Shown: piece by piece, positions 49,051-58,295 of the stretch | Position numbering within the stretch: the stretch's first letter is position 1 | Layout of the letters: every line of letters starts with the position of its first letter | Assembly (NCBI GenBank): GCA_017428545.1 | Contig: JAFRQR010000029.1 | Location: 1-64,000, forward strand | Direction of reading: 5' to 3' | DNA length: 64,000 bases | Source of the DNA: Clostridiales bacterium | GTDB lineage: Bacteria > Bacillota > Clostridia > Saccharofermentanales > Saccharofermentanaceae | Translations under genes and position numbers: made by a program | Notes under the pieces: generated by a model | Database searches by the model: none | Told to the model about the DNA's origin: nothing | What the model saw: only the letters and a program-made list of their open reading frames with translations

Positions 49051-51765
49051 ATGCGACCTTCAAACAAACGCTTCCTGCGTAAGTTATCGGAACGTCAGTT
49101 TCATATATATTCGTTTTTCATCCCGGCATTCATAATGATGGCGATCTTCGCGATATTGCAGGTGCATCCCTTCGGGTCAGGAAGCAACATGATCCTGACC
49201 GTCGACTGTTATCACCAGTATGCTCCGTTTTTGGTAGAACTTCGAAACAAGATCCTTCACGGAGAGAGCCTGTTCTTTTCATGGAACGTCGGCATGGGCA
49301 CGAACTTCTGGGCCGTCTTTGCAAACTACAGCGCAAGCCCCTTGAACATTCTGGCCATCTTCTTCCCGCCGAAATACATCGGCGACTGCATCGCTCTTTT
49401 GGCGATCCTGCGCTGCGGCTTTACAGGCCTTTTTATGTCATATCTTCTCAAAAAACTCGATAAGGGCAGAAAAGACCTTCTTCTGACCGCATTTGCTTCT
49501 GCCTACGCACTTTGCGGCTGGGCGATCTCCTATTTTTGGAACATTATGTGGCACGATGCCGTCATGCTCCTTCCTTTGATCGTTCTCGGCCTGATCAAAC
49601 TCATGAAAGAGAAGAAGCCGCTACTTTATTGTATCTCCCTTGCCGTGTGCCTGATCTCGAATTTTTATTCCGGTTATTTCGTATGCCTGTTCCTGATCTT
49701 CTATGCACCGATCCTTTATGTTTCCATCACGGAGAAGGTTACGCTTTCTAACTTCTGGTCGGCGGTATGGCGTTTCGGCGCATATTCCCTGATCGCCGGA
49801 GGCCTCTCGGCATTCCTTACTTTGTCGACTTATATCACGCTTCAGAAATCTTCCGCAACCGGCGGCTCCTTCCCGAAGCAGTTCACCGTTACCAACGATC
49901 TGTTCGATTTCATCAGCCGTTTCCTCGTAGCTCCGAACCCGAACATCCGTGACGGTATGGCCAATGTCTACAGCGGTATTTTCATTGCGATGCTGATCCC
50001 GCTGTTCTTCCTTTGTAAAAAGATCCGTCTGAGAGAGCGTATCGCGTACGGTGTCGGACTTGCAATCATGTACGTAAGCCTCAGCAGCCGTATGATGACC
50101 TATATCTGGCACGGCTTCCATTTCCCGAACCAGATCCCGTACCGCCAGGCTTTTCTCATTTCTTTCCTGATCGTGATTATGGGATATAAGACGCTTCGAA
50201 ATCTCGGTACTTTTACGAAAAAAGAACTTATCGCTCCGTGTCTTTGCATGATCGCTTATCTGATCCTCTATGAAAAGGTCGGCGAAGGCCAGGAGGGGTA
50301 TCTTGCGATCTGCATCTCGTTTGTATTCCTGATCCTTTATACCGCGATCATGCGCGTGATCGGCGAAAGAAAAAAGAGTGCGATGTTCCAGCAGATCCTT
50401 CTGTTCTGCGTCCTTTGTGCGGAAATGATCGCTTCGACATTTGCGACCGTCGGCCTGGTCGCCGCACACGAGAGCTTTACCGGATGGGATTTCTACGGTT
50501 CCCACTATGATGACATCCAGATGCTGAAAGATGAGTCCGAACCGAAAAACGAATACGGATTTGAACGTTCGGAGATCTACCCGGCATACATCTGTAACGA
50601 GCCTGCGCTTTACAACATGAAGGGCATCTCGATCTTTACATCCACGGCCAGAGAGAGCTTCGTCAAGTTCATCAAAAACCTCGGGTTCCATAACAACGGC
50701 ATCAACAGTATGCGTAACTTCGGCATGACGCAGGTCACGGGCACGTTGTTCGGTGTTAGGAACATGTTTGACCTTTACTCGAGTTCTCCGATCCCGAATG
50801 GTTTCGAGGAAGTCGAAAATGATCTGGGCATCCGCCACTTCGTCAACAAGGACTCTCTGTCTCTCGGCTACATGGTCGACCCGGCGATCCTGGAATACAC
50901 GATGAACCAGACATCCGTTCCGTTCCTTTCCATCAATGCCTTTGTCAAGAGCATGGGTATCGAAAAAGACATCTATCAGCCGATCGAAGTGGATTTTGAC
51001 ATGACGGAAGGTGTCAAAGAAGGCGGCGGAGTTGCAAGGACCGGCTTTAAGTATTCCTTCGAGAACAAAAAGGCAGCCACGATAGTCTTTACTCCGCAGG
51101 ATGTCTCGGACGGAGATCATCTCTACCTTTACCTCGTATCGGCAGATGCCCCCAAGGTCACCATTTCCGACCAGAGAATGACTCCTTATGAAACAAAGGA
51201 AGAGAAGATCAATGCAAAAACATACCAGATCGTAGATCTCGGATACTATAATGAAGATTTTTCCAAGGTCATTACTTTGGACTTCAGCGATGACGAACTG
51301 ACAGGTAATCTCTGGGTGCAGGTCGTCCGCCAGGACGAATCGGCATACCGGGAAATGCTCGATAAACTCAGCGACGAGCAGCTGATCGTCAATTCCTATG
51401 ACTCGACACATGTCGATGGCACGATCACGGCAAAAGCACCGGGCGCGCTCTTCTTGTCGATCCCTTACGATGAGAACTGGATCGCTTCCGTGGATGGCGT
51501 GGAAACTGAAGTCCATCCTATCGATGATGCATTCATGGCGATCGAAGTCTCGGAAGGACAGCATGCCGTCAGACTGGAATATAAACCGGCGAAGTTCGGT
51601 ATGTGCGTCAAGATCTCCCTTGCCTCCCTTATCGTTCTGATCGTCTTTACGATCATCAGAAGGATCAGGGAATCCCTGGCGATAAAAAGACGCCTGGAGC
51701 AGTCCGAAGTACCGGCCGCTGAAACAGAATTACCGGCGGATCCGGAAGATGCGGAGGAATCATGA
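49051..51765 (+). CDS. YfhO family membrane protein (GT-C-like)
   Basis: A 904-residue protein with about 12 to 14 helices in residues 1-480 and a soluble extracellular C-terminal half before a last helix near 850 and an acidic tail. The first loop has D-C-Y-H-Q-Y-A-P-F and then F-S-W-N-V-G-M-G-T-N-F-W, the YfhO signature. YfhO proteins in Gram-positives glycosylate lipoteichoic acid or related surface polymers by a GT-C mechanism. The ATG at 49051 is used; AGGAG lies 15 nt upstream, longer than ideal. Translationally coupled (ATGA) to a second YfhO gene. Confidence 0.85.
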   Translation: MRPSNKRFLRKLSERQFHIYSFFIPAFIMMAIFAILQVHPFGSGSNMILTVDCYHQYAPFLVELRNKILHGESLFFSWNVGMGTNFWAVFANYSASPLNILAIFFPPKYIGDCIALLAILRCGFTGLFMSYLLKKLDKGRKDLLLTAFASAYALCGWAISYFWNIMWHDAVMLLPLIVLGLIKLMKEKKPLLYCISLAVCLISNFYSGYFVCLFLIFYAPILYVSITEKVTLSNFWSAVWRFGAYSLIAGGLSAFLTLSTYITLQKSSATGGSFPKQFTVTNDLFDFISRFLVAPNPNIRDGMANVYSGIFIAMLIPLFFLCKKIRLRERIAYGVGLAIMYVSLSSRMMTYIWHGFHFPNQIPYRQAFLISFLIVIMGYKTLRNLGTFTKKELIAPCLCMIAYLILYEKVGEGQEGYLAICISFVFLILYTAIMRVIGERKKSAMFQQILLFCVLCAEMIASTFATVGLVAAHESFTGWDFYGSHYDDIQMLKDESEPKNEYGFERSEIYPAYICNEPALYNMKGISIFTSTARESFVKFIKNLGFHNNGINSMRNFGMTQVTGTLFGVRNMFDLYSSSPIPNGFEEVENDLGIRHFVNKDSLSLGYMVDPAILEYTMNQTSVPFLSINAFVKSMGIEKDIYQPIEVDFDMTEGVKEGGGVARTGFKYSFENKKAATIVFTPQDVSDGDHLYLYLVSADAPKVTISDQRMTPYETKEEKINAKTYQIVDLGYYNEDFSKVITLDFSDDELTGNLWVQVVRQDESAYREMLDKLSDEQLIVNSYDSTHVDGTITAKAPGALFLSIPYDENWIASVDGVETEVHPIDDAFMAIEVSEGQHAVRLEYKPAKFGMCVKISLASLIVLIVFTIIRRIRESLAIKRRLEQSEVPAAETELPADPEDAEES

Positions 51766-54566
51766 ACATTCTTCGCAAAGACAACCTGATCACATGGAAA
51801 GAAAAAAGAACGAAGATATATCTTCTTGCGTCCTTTTTTCTGCCGGTCATTGTACTTTTGGTTTTGGCATATAAATTTAAGCTGTACCCGTTTTCTTCCG
51901 ACTGTCTGATCTCTGAGTCCATGCAGGGAACGTATCTTCCCGTAGTGACCGAGCTTAGAAGAAAACTTCTTGCGCGTGAATCGCTGTTTCACACATGGAA
52001 TGTCGGCGGAGGCGTGAATTTCTGGGCATGGATCGGCGCTTATGCCATGAGCCCGTTTACTCTGATCTATCTTTTGTTCCCGGCAGGAAAGATCGCGCAG
52101 GCCACACAGCTTATTTTCGCACTTAAGGCAGCGACGGCATCCCTTTGCCTCTTCCTGATGCTCTGGAAAAAAGAGAATGTCGTTTCTCCGATCGGCGTGG
52201 GCCTTTCCACCGCATATGGTCTTTGTGCTTATGTCCTTACTTATTCGCAGCAGCCTTATATGCTTGATACGGTCATCCTGCTGCCGCTTCTGATCCTGAC
52301 GCTCCACCAATTGATACTCGGCAAGAGAAAATGGCCCTTTGCCGTCACGTGTGCGCTGGCCGGCATCACCTGCTGTCAGGCAGGCATCTACATGGTGTTC
52401 TTTGTTGTCGCGGTTTTCCCGCTCCTTTATCTGCAGGCGCGTTTTGACGGACATGAGCTTCCCAAACTTTCAGAGGTCATCAAGTATTTCTTTATTTATT
52501 CCTGTATCGGAATCGCGCTTTCCGCAATCGTCTGGATCCCGTACTTCAAAGCACTCTGGCAAACGGTCCCCGGAAATCAGACGATCGATATTTTCGAAGA
52601 TCTTAAGGCTGATCTGAAAACCTTCGATTTCATCGGGAGAGCGGCATTTGCCCCGTCGGTCGTTTTTCCGTCTGATCCGGTACAGGATCCTTCGGTATAC
52701 TGCGGCATTTTCACGATCATTCTGGCGAGCCTGTACGGTCTTTCTTCCAAGATCCGGTTCACCGAAAAAGTATATTCATATTGCGCGATGGTCGTGATCT
52801 ACGGTTTGATCGCATTCCGTCCGGCCCGCTTTATTCTGAACGGTTTTCATTATTCGATCGAAGGCGACTATCCGCAGACGATATTGATCTCTTTCCTTCT
52901 TATCCTCATCGCGGGCAGGCTCCTTTCGCGGGGAAAACTCTTTGAAAACCGCAACCAGCTTTGGTTCAGCGCAGGACTCATCGTTGCTTTTATGACGTTC
53001 CGCGCCACAATCTCCAAGACAGACTCATATGCGTCATATGCCGTATATATGGCGATATTGCTTTTGATCGTTTACTTTGCGTCAACCTATAAACTGGAGA
53101 CCTCGAAGAAAAACGAGACTCCTTTCTGGATGGCAGTCATCGCGCTCACGATGGTCGTTGAGTCCGGTCTTTCTTTCTATCGTCCGGTCAAGGAAAAGTA
53201 CTGGCAGCCGGTCTCTGCGAAGAACATGATCTTCGCGGACACATCGGAAGGCCTGACACTTTCTCCCGAAAAGATCGCCGAAGCACAAAAGAAAAAGACC
53301 TATAAGATCGACAGTTCGGTGCTTTACAAGGAGCCGGATACGTCAGAAGAAGGTTTCCTCCGCTCCAAAAGCAGTCTCGGGAAGCCGGGGTCTTTCATGG
53401 TCGTTTCGGATCCGAGCTGGGACAATTACGGACTTCTCTACGATATTCCGTCTTTGTCTTCGGATTCATACCTGACACCAAAGAGATTTTCCAAGGTCCT
53501 TCGTATGCTGGGGATCAATAAAAATACCGATAATACGAAGATCATTCCGCAGGGCGGGACGACGGTCACAGATCTTTTCTTTAATGTCTGGCTCACCGGT
53601 ACCGAGAGTATCTCTTCCTCTGAAAAAGAGCAGTTGGACTCCCTTTATTCAAACGGTTATTTCCTGACGACTTCGAACGTGTTCGAGGATATCTTTGTTT
53701 CAGACGATCCGTTTACGGTACAGAACAGCCTTGCTTATCAGCTGGCATCGGTCAAGCCGTTTACGAAAATGAAAATGGAGATCCTTGATACGAATAATAT
53801 CAGCCGGAATGACGACGGTTCTTTCCGCGCGATAGAAGCAGACAAACATATTGAGATCGACCTGGAATCCGAGGATTTCATCAGCACTCCTAATATTCCT
53901 ATATATATATGTTGCACTTCTGAACGTCCCGTAAGTATCGATGTTGAACTTGAAGATATCGACGGCAACATTAAAGTGATCGAAAGAAGAGCAGATGTGA
54001 GCGGAACCATCCTCCGCATCACCAACGGCGAAACGATCAACCGGCGGCTGAAACTGACCGTCCTGATCGCATCTCCGGATGACAAGGACTTTGAGGTCAG
54101 TGTCGTTACGGCCGACCGTGAAAAGATCTCGTGGCTGCAAGAGACGATGAAGAACAATGCATTCTCGATCGATTCTTATAAAGACGGTTTTGTAAAAGGT
54201 TCGGTCAACGCATCTTCTTCCGGAGAACTTGTCTGGGGGATCCCGTTTGACAGTGGCTGGTCTGTTTCTATCGACGGCAAAAGAACTTATACCTTTGCCG
54301 CATATAAGACTTTCCTCGGGATCCATATCCCGTCGGGGACTCATTCGGTCAAGCTCACATACACTCCGCCGGGATTTATCCTGGGTGCGTGCGTGTCTGT
54401 AGGGGCTTTGCTCATGATGAGTTTTCTTGCCGTGATGAGTCTGTTCCCGAAAAAGAAGAAGGAAGAAGAGAATATCGAAACAAAGTCCGAAGAGACTCCG
54501 GAGGAAAAAACGGAACGGACAGCAGAAGATATGAACATGGAAGAGAAAGAGGACGAGAAAGCATGA
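51762..54566 (+). CDS. YfhO family membrane protein, second copy
   Basis: A 934-residue paralogue of the preceding protein. It has the same start pattern after helix 1 (Y-P-F-S-S-D-C-L-I then S-L-F-H-T-W-N-V-G-G-G-V-N-F-W-A-W), many helices to about 450, an extracellular domain, a final helix near 870 and an acidic Glu-rich tail. Here the Asp of the D-C-Y-H motif is kept but the Tyr-His pair is replaced by Leu-Ile, suggesting a different acceptor or donor. It overlaps both neighbours by 4 bp. Two such proteins in one operon may form a pair or add two different substituents. Confidence 0.85.
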   Translation: MNILRKDNLITWKEKRTKIYLLASFFLPVIVLLVLAYKFKLYPFSSDCLISESMQGTYLPVVTELRRKLLARESLFHTWNVGGGVNFWAWIGAYAMSPFTLIYLLFPAGKIAQATQLIFALKAATASLCLFLMLWKKENVVSPIGVGLSTAYGLCAYVLTYSQQPYMLDTVILLPLLILTLHQLILGKRKWPFAVTCALAGITCCQAGIYMVFFVVAVFPLLYLQARFDGHELPKLSEVIKYFFIYSCIGIALSAIVWIPYFKALWQTVPGNQTIDIFEDLKADLKTFDFIGRAAFAPSVVFPSDPVQDPSVYCGIFTIILASLYGLSSKIRFTEKVYSYCAMVVIYGLIAFRPARFILNGFHYSIEGDYPQTILISFLLILIAGRLLSRGKLFENRNQLWFSAGLIVAFMTFRATISKTDSYASYAVYMAILLLIVYFASTYKLETSKKNETPFWMAVIALTMVVESGLSFYRPVKEKYWQPVSAKNMIFADTSEGLTLSPEKIAEAQKKKTYKIDSSVLYKEPDTSEEGFLRSKSSLGKPGSFMVVSDPSWDNYGLLYDIPSLSSDSYLTPKRFSKVLRMLGINKNTDNTKIIPQGGTTVTDLFFNVWLTGTESISSSEKEQLDSLYSNGYFLTTSNVFEDIFVSDDPFTVQNSLAYQLASVKPFTKMKMEILDTNNISRNDDGSFRAIEADKHIEIDLESEDFISTPNIPIYICCTSERPVSIDVELEDIDGNIKVIERRADVSGTILRITNGETINRRLKLTVLIASPDDKDFEVSVVTADREKISWLQETMKNNAFSIDSYKDGFVKGSVNASSSGELVWGIPFDSGWSVSIDGKRTYTFAAYKTFLGIHIPSGTHSVKLTYTPPGFILGACVSVGALLMMSFLAVMSLFPKKKKEEENIETKSEETPEEKTERTAEDMNMEEKEDEKA

Positions 54567-55582
54567 ACAATGAAAATGTTTTCCCAATGACATTTGTCGT
54601 ATTCGACATGGAATGGAATCAGCCGATCCCGTACATGCCTTCTCCTGTCGATCCCAAGATCCTGCCGGGTGAGATCATTGAGATCGGAGCCGTGAAGGTG
54701 CAGATGCTTTCCGAAAATGAATACATCCTTTCCCGCCCGTTCTCCATGGTGATCCGTCCTGTCTACTACAGGATCATGAACAAGCAGGTCTCCAAGGTCA
54801 TCAATAAAAGCACGGATGATCTCAAGAGCGGTCTTCCGTTTGAAGAAGTCTACAGAAGATTTCTGGAATGGTGCGGGGAAGACTATGTCCTTTGCACTTG
54901 GGGAGATTCGGATATCTCTATCCTCAAGGCCAATCTTAAGATCCATGGCCTGTCTTCGGAGATCAATGACAGATTTCTGGATATCCAGCCGTTGTTCGGC
55001 AGGGTGGCAGAGAATACGGCCCAGCAGAGAAGCGTGGCTTATGCCGTAGACTTCTACAGGATCCCGCAGACAGATGATTTCCACAGTGCCGAAAGAGATG
55101 CGTGGTACGAAGCACGGATCCTGAAAGAAGCTTTGATCGACTACTTTGTGATCAGAAGTAAGGATCCGGGAAATGAAAAGGACTGTCCGCATCTGCGCAC
55201 GTATATTTCCAATCCGAATCTGACGACTCAGAAAAAATGGAGAAGTGAGGTCTTTTCTTCTGAGAAAGAAGCGATTAAAATGACATTGCGTGAACCGATG
55301 AATTGTCCGATCTGCGAAGCACCCCTTGATTGCGAGATCGAGTGGTTTGCTTCCGGACACACCTGGCTTTCTTTGTGGATGTGTCCGACACACGGATCCC
55401 TGTCCGGAAAGGTCCGGGCAAAGAGAACGCCTAAGCAGGAATTCTTCGGCGGTGGTCAATTGAGATTCGTAAATGGAAATGCAGCACGATATGTTCGTGA
55501 AAAATGGCAGGAGAAAAATGAAAAGGAGGATAGATCTGCTATAATTGCCAGTAAATATGAAGAAAAATGTGAAGAAATGTGA
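54563..55582 (+). CDS. DEDD-family 3'-5' exonuclease with C-terminal Zn-binding motif
   Basis: A 339-residue cytoplasmic protein. F-V-V-F-D-M-E-W-N (metal-binding Asp/Glu, ExoI) at residue 12, E-I-I-E-I-G-A-V-K-V, and C-T-W-G-D-S-D (ExoII) at about 113 fit the KapD/ERI-1-like DEDD exonuclease group; the ExoIII region A-E-R-D-A-W-Y-E-A is present. The C-terminus carries C-P-I-C and a later C-P-T-H pair, a possible zinc knuckle. The start overlaps the previous stop (ATGA); the longer open frame upstream runs inside the YfhO gene. An RNA- or DNA-trimming enzyme is likely; why it is coupled to YfhO genes is unclear. Confidence 0.82.
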   Translation: MNNENVFPMTFVVFDMEWNQPIPYMPSPVDPKILPGEIIEIGAVKVQMLSENEYILSRPFSMVIRPVYYRIMNKQVSKVINKSTDDLKSGLPFEEVYRRFLEWCGEDYVLCTWGDSDISILKANLKIHGLSSEINDRFLDIQPLFGRVAENTAQQRSVAYAVDFYRIPQTDDFHSAERDAWYEARILKEALIDYFVIRSKDPGNEKDCPHLRTYISNPNLTTQKKWRSEVFSSEKEAIKMTLREPMNCPICEAPLDCEIEWFASGHTWLSLWMCPTHGSLSGKVRAKRTPKQEFFGGGQLRFVNGNAARYVREKWQEKNEKEDRSAIIASKYEEKCEEM

Positions 55583-55707
55583 ACTTTCCAACCGAAAGAC
55601 TTTATTTTTGCATTTATCTAAATATAATGATAATTAAGTATAACCAAAAAAATGTAACTTAGAAGAATTGATTCAAAAATTGAGACAGAAAATTGGAGGC
55701 AACAAAG

Positions 55708-57642
55708 ATGAAGTTGTTACAATCAGATAAGTTTCATCAGAAGAACAGCAAACGAGGTGGCATGCTCATCGTCGTTCTGATGATCTTCGGTGTTTCGCTT
55801 ATCCTCATTTCATCTGCACTGTCGATCACAATGTCCAGCCGTTCCCGTTACTATGTTGATGTGGAGCGCAGCCAGGAAAGACTTACTCTAACCTGCGCAG
55901 CTGAGACTGTAATCGATGCCATTCAAGCACAGGAAATTACCGATGCTCAGCTTCAGCAGATGGCACAAAACACTCATGCTGAGTATAAAATCACCGGTGC
56001 AAGTAGAACATCCGTAAAAGCAGGTGCTACTGCATCAGATGGTAGTGCTAATATTGCTCCTGGTCTTTCGACCAACGCAAATAACGCTACGATCATGAAA
56101 GTATCCGAGGTTTCTGGCACAAAGGATATCATCCTTGACTTCTCCACGAAGATCATCGTTACAGGTGACAATACCAAGTCTGAGAACCTCAAAGTTTACA
56201 TGAAGTACACACCGCCGGCTCCGACACCGCACGTTTGTGAAAACATGGTTACCTGCGGTGAGGATGGTTCTTATAATGACATCCCGAAACTCGAAGTAAA
56301 CGGAACAGAGTCTTTTACCGTATTCCACGGTGACGTTGAGCTCTCTTCCGGATCCGGTTCATACATTCATAACCCGACCGTTATTACAGGTAACGTAAAG
56401 GGTGGTGCCGGTACTATTTACCACAACGACGTTATCTTCTACGGACCGAATGCAGGTATCTATATTCCGTCTCCCGGAAACGGTGTCACGATTGCTTCCG
56501 GTGAAGGTGACTTCTATTTCCTCGGTGTTCAGCTTGGTGAAGCAACAGGACAAATGTCCCTCTTTAAGAACACAAGTGGTGCGACTGTTAACGGTTCGGG
56601 CATGAACCTGAAAGCAGATGGTGCTTACTTCTATAACACAAAGATGACGGTCGGTGACTGGACTCTTTCCGGTAATGGTGCAGGTACTACATATTGGGTT
56701 GCCGGTTCGGGATCTAACCTTAACAGAACGAACCAGTGGGATGGTGGTAACATCATCGTTAAAGATGGTGGTAATGTTTCTACGGTAAGTACATCTACTA
56801 ACGTTGTTTACAACTCTATTAGTGATGTATCTGATCCTGCGACACAGGCTGCTTATACTCGTCTTAAGACCAGAGCAGGCAGCTATCTGGCAGATTCCGC
56901 ACTCAAAGCAGCTGCTGAGAGAAACATCCCGACAAAAGAGGAGCAGACAGCAGTTTACGGAGCCTACAGAACAGGTGAGACGATCCCGAACATTTCCGGT
57001 GTTCAGAACCTGCATGGTAACAAGGCTTATAAGCTGACTGGCGGCACATACAGCCATGGTCGTGTCCGTATCAATCTTGCTGAAGGTGATACAACGATCT
57101 ATGTAGCAGGAAACTGTACTTTCAAGTCCTTCTGCTTCGAAGTATCGAATGCTACGACTCACAAACTGACTTTCGTTCTTGATTACGGTGTTTCGTTCAA
57201 GTTTGATGATCAGCCGGATTTCTGGAGCACCGTTACGGATCCTACAACGGGAACAAGTTATCCATATGTTCAGGGTATCATCGCTTGTGATAATCGAAAT
57301 GGTTACGCATTCAACAACCCGCATAATGGTGATCTCCGCGGTAAATCAGGAGATGAGCCGGCAGCCATCGTTATTGGCCTTGGCAAGAATGTATTCTCAG
57401 CAGGTCGTGCACAGGTTGTAGATGCTTACATCTCTCTGGCAGGTACAGGCACAGATGCAAGTACAGTAGTTCTTAAGGATAAGGTTCACTTCTATGGCCG
57501 TTTTGAGGCTGTAAAAGTTGATACAGGTAACTCCGATAACCTCAAGATGCAGAACTGTCCGAAGCTCGGTGAAGGCAATAGCACCCCGACTCCGTTGACA
57601 TCCTGCTACTCAGCTCAAAGTTACGAGTACTACTACACATAA
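55708..57642 (+). CDS. Pilus-associated surface protein (PilX/tip-adhesin-like)
   Basis: A 644-residue protein with an N-terminal K-R-G-G then a single hydrophobic helix (M-L-I-V-V-L-M-I-F-G-V-S-L-I-L) followed by R-S-R-Y-Y-V-D-V-E-R-S-Q, the layout of pilin-like or PilX-type minor subunits, though the Glu5 of true pilins is missing. The remaining 580 residues are Gly/Ser/Thr/Asn-rich and look like a beta-helical or repetitive adhesin. Two cysteines flank a P-T-P-H-V-C-E-N-M-V-T-C turn. The start at 55708 follows GGAGG. It faces the pilin genes convergently and is the probable non-pilin tip or surface component. Confidence 0.6.
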   Translation: MKLLQSDKFHQKNSKRGGMLIVVLMIFGVSLILISSALSITMSSRSRYYVDVERSQERLTLTCAAETVIDAIQAQEITDAQLQQMAQNTHAEYKITGASRTSVKAGATASDGSANIAPGLSTNANNATIMKVSEVSGTKDIILDFSTKIIVTGDNTKSENLKVYMKYTPPAPTPHVCENMVTCGEDGSYNDIPKLEVNGTESFTVFHGDVELSSGSGSYIHNPTVITGNVKGGAGTIYHNDVIFYGPNAGIYIPSPGNGVTIASGEGDFYFLGVQLGEATGQMSLFKNTSGATVNGSGMNLKADGAYFYNTKMTVGDWTLSGNGAGTTYWVAGSGSNLNRTNQWDGGNIIVKDGGNVSTVSTSTNVVYNSISDVSDPATQAAYTRLKTRAGSYLADSALKAAAERNIPTKEEQTAVYGAYRTGETIPNISGVQNLHGNKAYKLTGGTYSHGRVRINLAEGDTTIYVAGNCTFKSFCFEVSNATTHKLTFVLDYGVSFKFDDQPDFWSTVTDPTTGTSYPYVQGIIACDNRNGYAFNNPHNGDLRGKSGDEPAAIVIGLGKNVFSAGRAQVVDAYISLAGTGTDASTVVLKDKVHFYGRFEAVKVDTGNSDNLKMQNCPKLGEGNSTPTPLTSCYSAQSYEYYYT

Positions 57643-57674
57643 TCCGAAGAGAATAAATAAACTTGTTAACTGAG

Positions 57675-57696
57675 GGGGGGCTCGAAAGAGCCCCCC
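57675..57696 (+). terminator. GC-rich hairpin terminator after the tip-like gene
   Basis: GGGGGGCTC, GAAA, GAGCCCCCC: 9-bp G/C stem with a GNRA-type loop, followed by AATTATTTAT. Confidence 0.75.
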
Positions 57697-57954
57697 AATT
57701 ATTTATCGGAAATCCGGGATTATAGAGATTTGCCGGAAACTGAAGAATAAAAATGTGAGAATGATCGCAGCAACAGTCGGATCTTAAAAGCCCTCTTATA
57801 CACAAAATAAGAGTGCTTGCTCTATATAAGCCGTAATGGCATCAAATTCGAAAGAAATGGTTAACATGATACCGGATTCAGATTAGAAGTCGAAAGAGGA
57901 ATAACGGGCATTTGAGACGTAAATGCAGTGTAACCGGATGAATATCATTACATA

Positions 57955-57990
57955 TGACATCGGAGAATATGACCTGTTAGGAGCGATTTA
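57955..57990 (+). repeat. Diverged direct repeat, unit 1
   Basis: Begins TGACATCGGAGAATATGACC and ends GCGATTTA; 31 of 36 positions match unit 2 at 58154-58189. Confidence 0.6.
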
Positions 57991-58153
57991 TAGGATATGA
58001 TCATTAGAACCACATCAAGCTGATGAAGAAGGAGAATCTGAGCGGGCATATTACAGACAATCATTTTGGATGGATGAAAGGAGAAGAATAGAAGCTCCAG
58101 AATGCGCAAATTCCCATCTTGAAAGAGAGAAGAGGGAAAGAATACGTAAAAGG

Positions 58154-58189
58154 TGACATCGAAGAATATGACCCGCTGGAAGCGATTTA
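58154..58189 (+). repeat. Diverged direct repeat, unit 2
   Basis: Begins TGACATCGAAGAATATGACC and ends GCGATTTA; all five differences from unit 1 are transitions. Confidence 0.6.
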
Positions 58190-58247
58190 AAGATAAGACC
58201 AATTAGAGGGAAATCATCAGTGGGAAAGTAGTGAGACGAACTAAGAC

Positions 58248-58277
58248 AGAAAAAAAGCCGCCTCATATGAGGCGGCT
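58248..58277 (-). terminator. Terminator of the three-pilin operon
   Basis: Perfect palindrome GCCGCCTCATATGAGGCGGC, followed on minus by seven T. It lies 19 bp beyond the stop of the last pilin gene. Confidence 0.9.
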
Positions 58278-58295
58278 CGTAATTGACTTAAAGGC

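Larger units (their letters stand above)
57697..58247. other. 550-bp spacer with decayed repeats, no credible gene
   Basis: No open frame with coding character spans this stretch. It contains a 36-nt direct repeat (57955-57990 and 58154-58189, 31 of 36 identical, 199 bp apart), with weaker similarity continuing past it. In one frame both copies would read D-I-x-E-Y-D-x-L-x-A-I, which suggests the remains of a duplicated coding segment. Confidence 0.5.

Noticed and set aside
54389..54562. N-terminal extension of the exonuclease
   Set aside because: It lies inside the coding frame of the second YfhO gene; the ATG at 54563 overlaps that stop in the usual ATGA manner and starts the conserved domain.
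58051..58266. Minus-strand ORFs of 71 and 84 codons between the tip-like gene and pilins
   Set aside because: They are built from the diverged repeats, overlap the pilin terminator and lack RBS.
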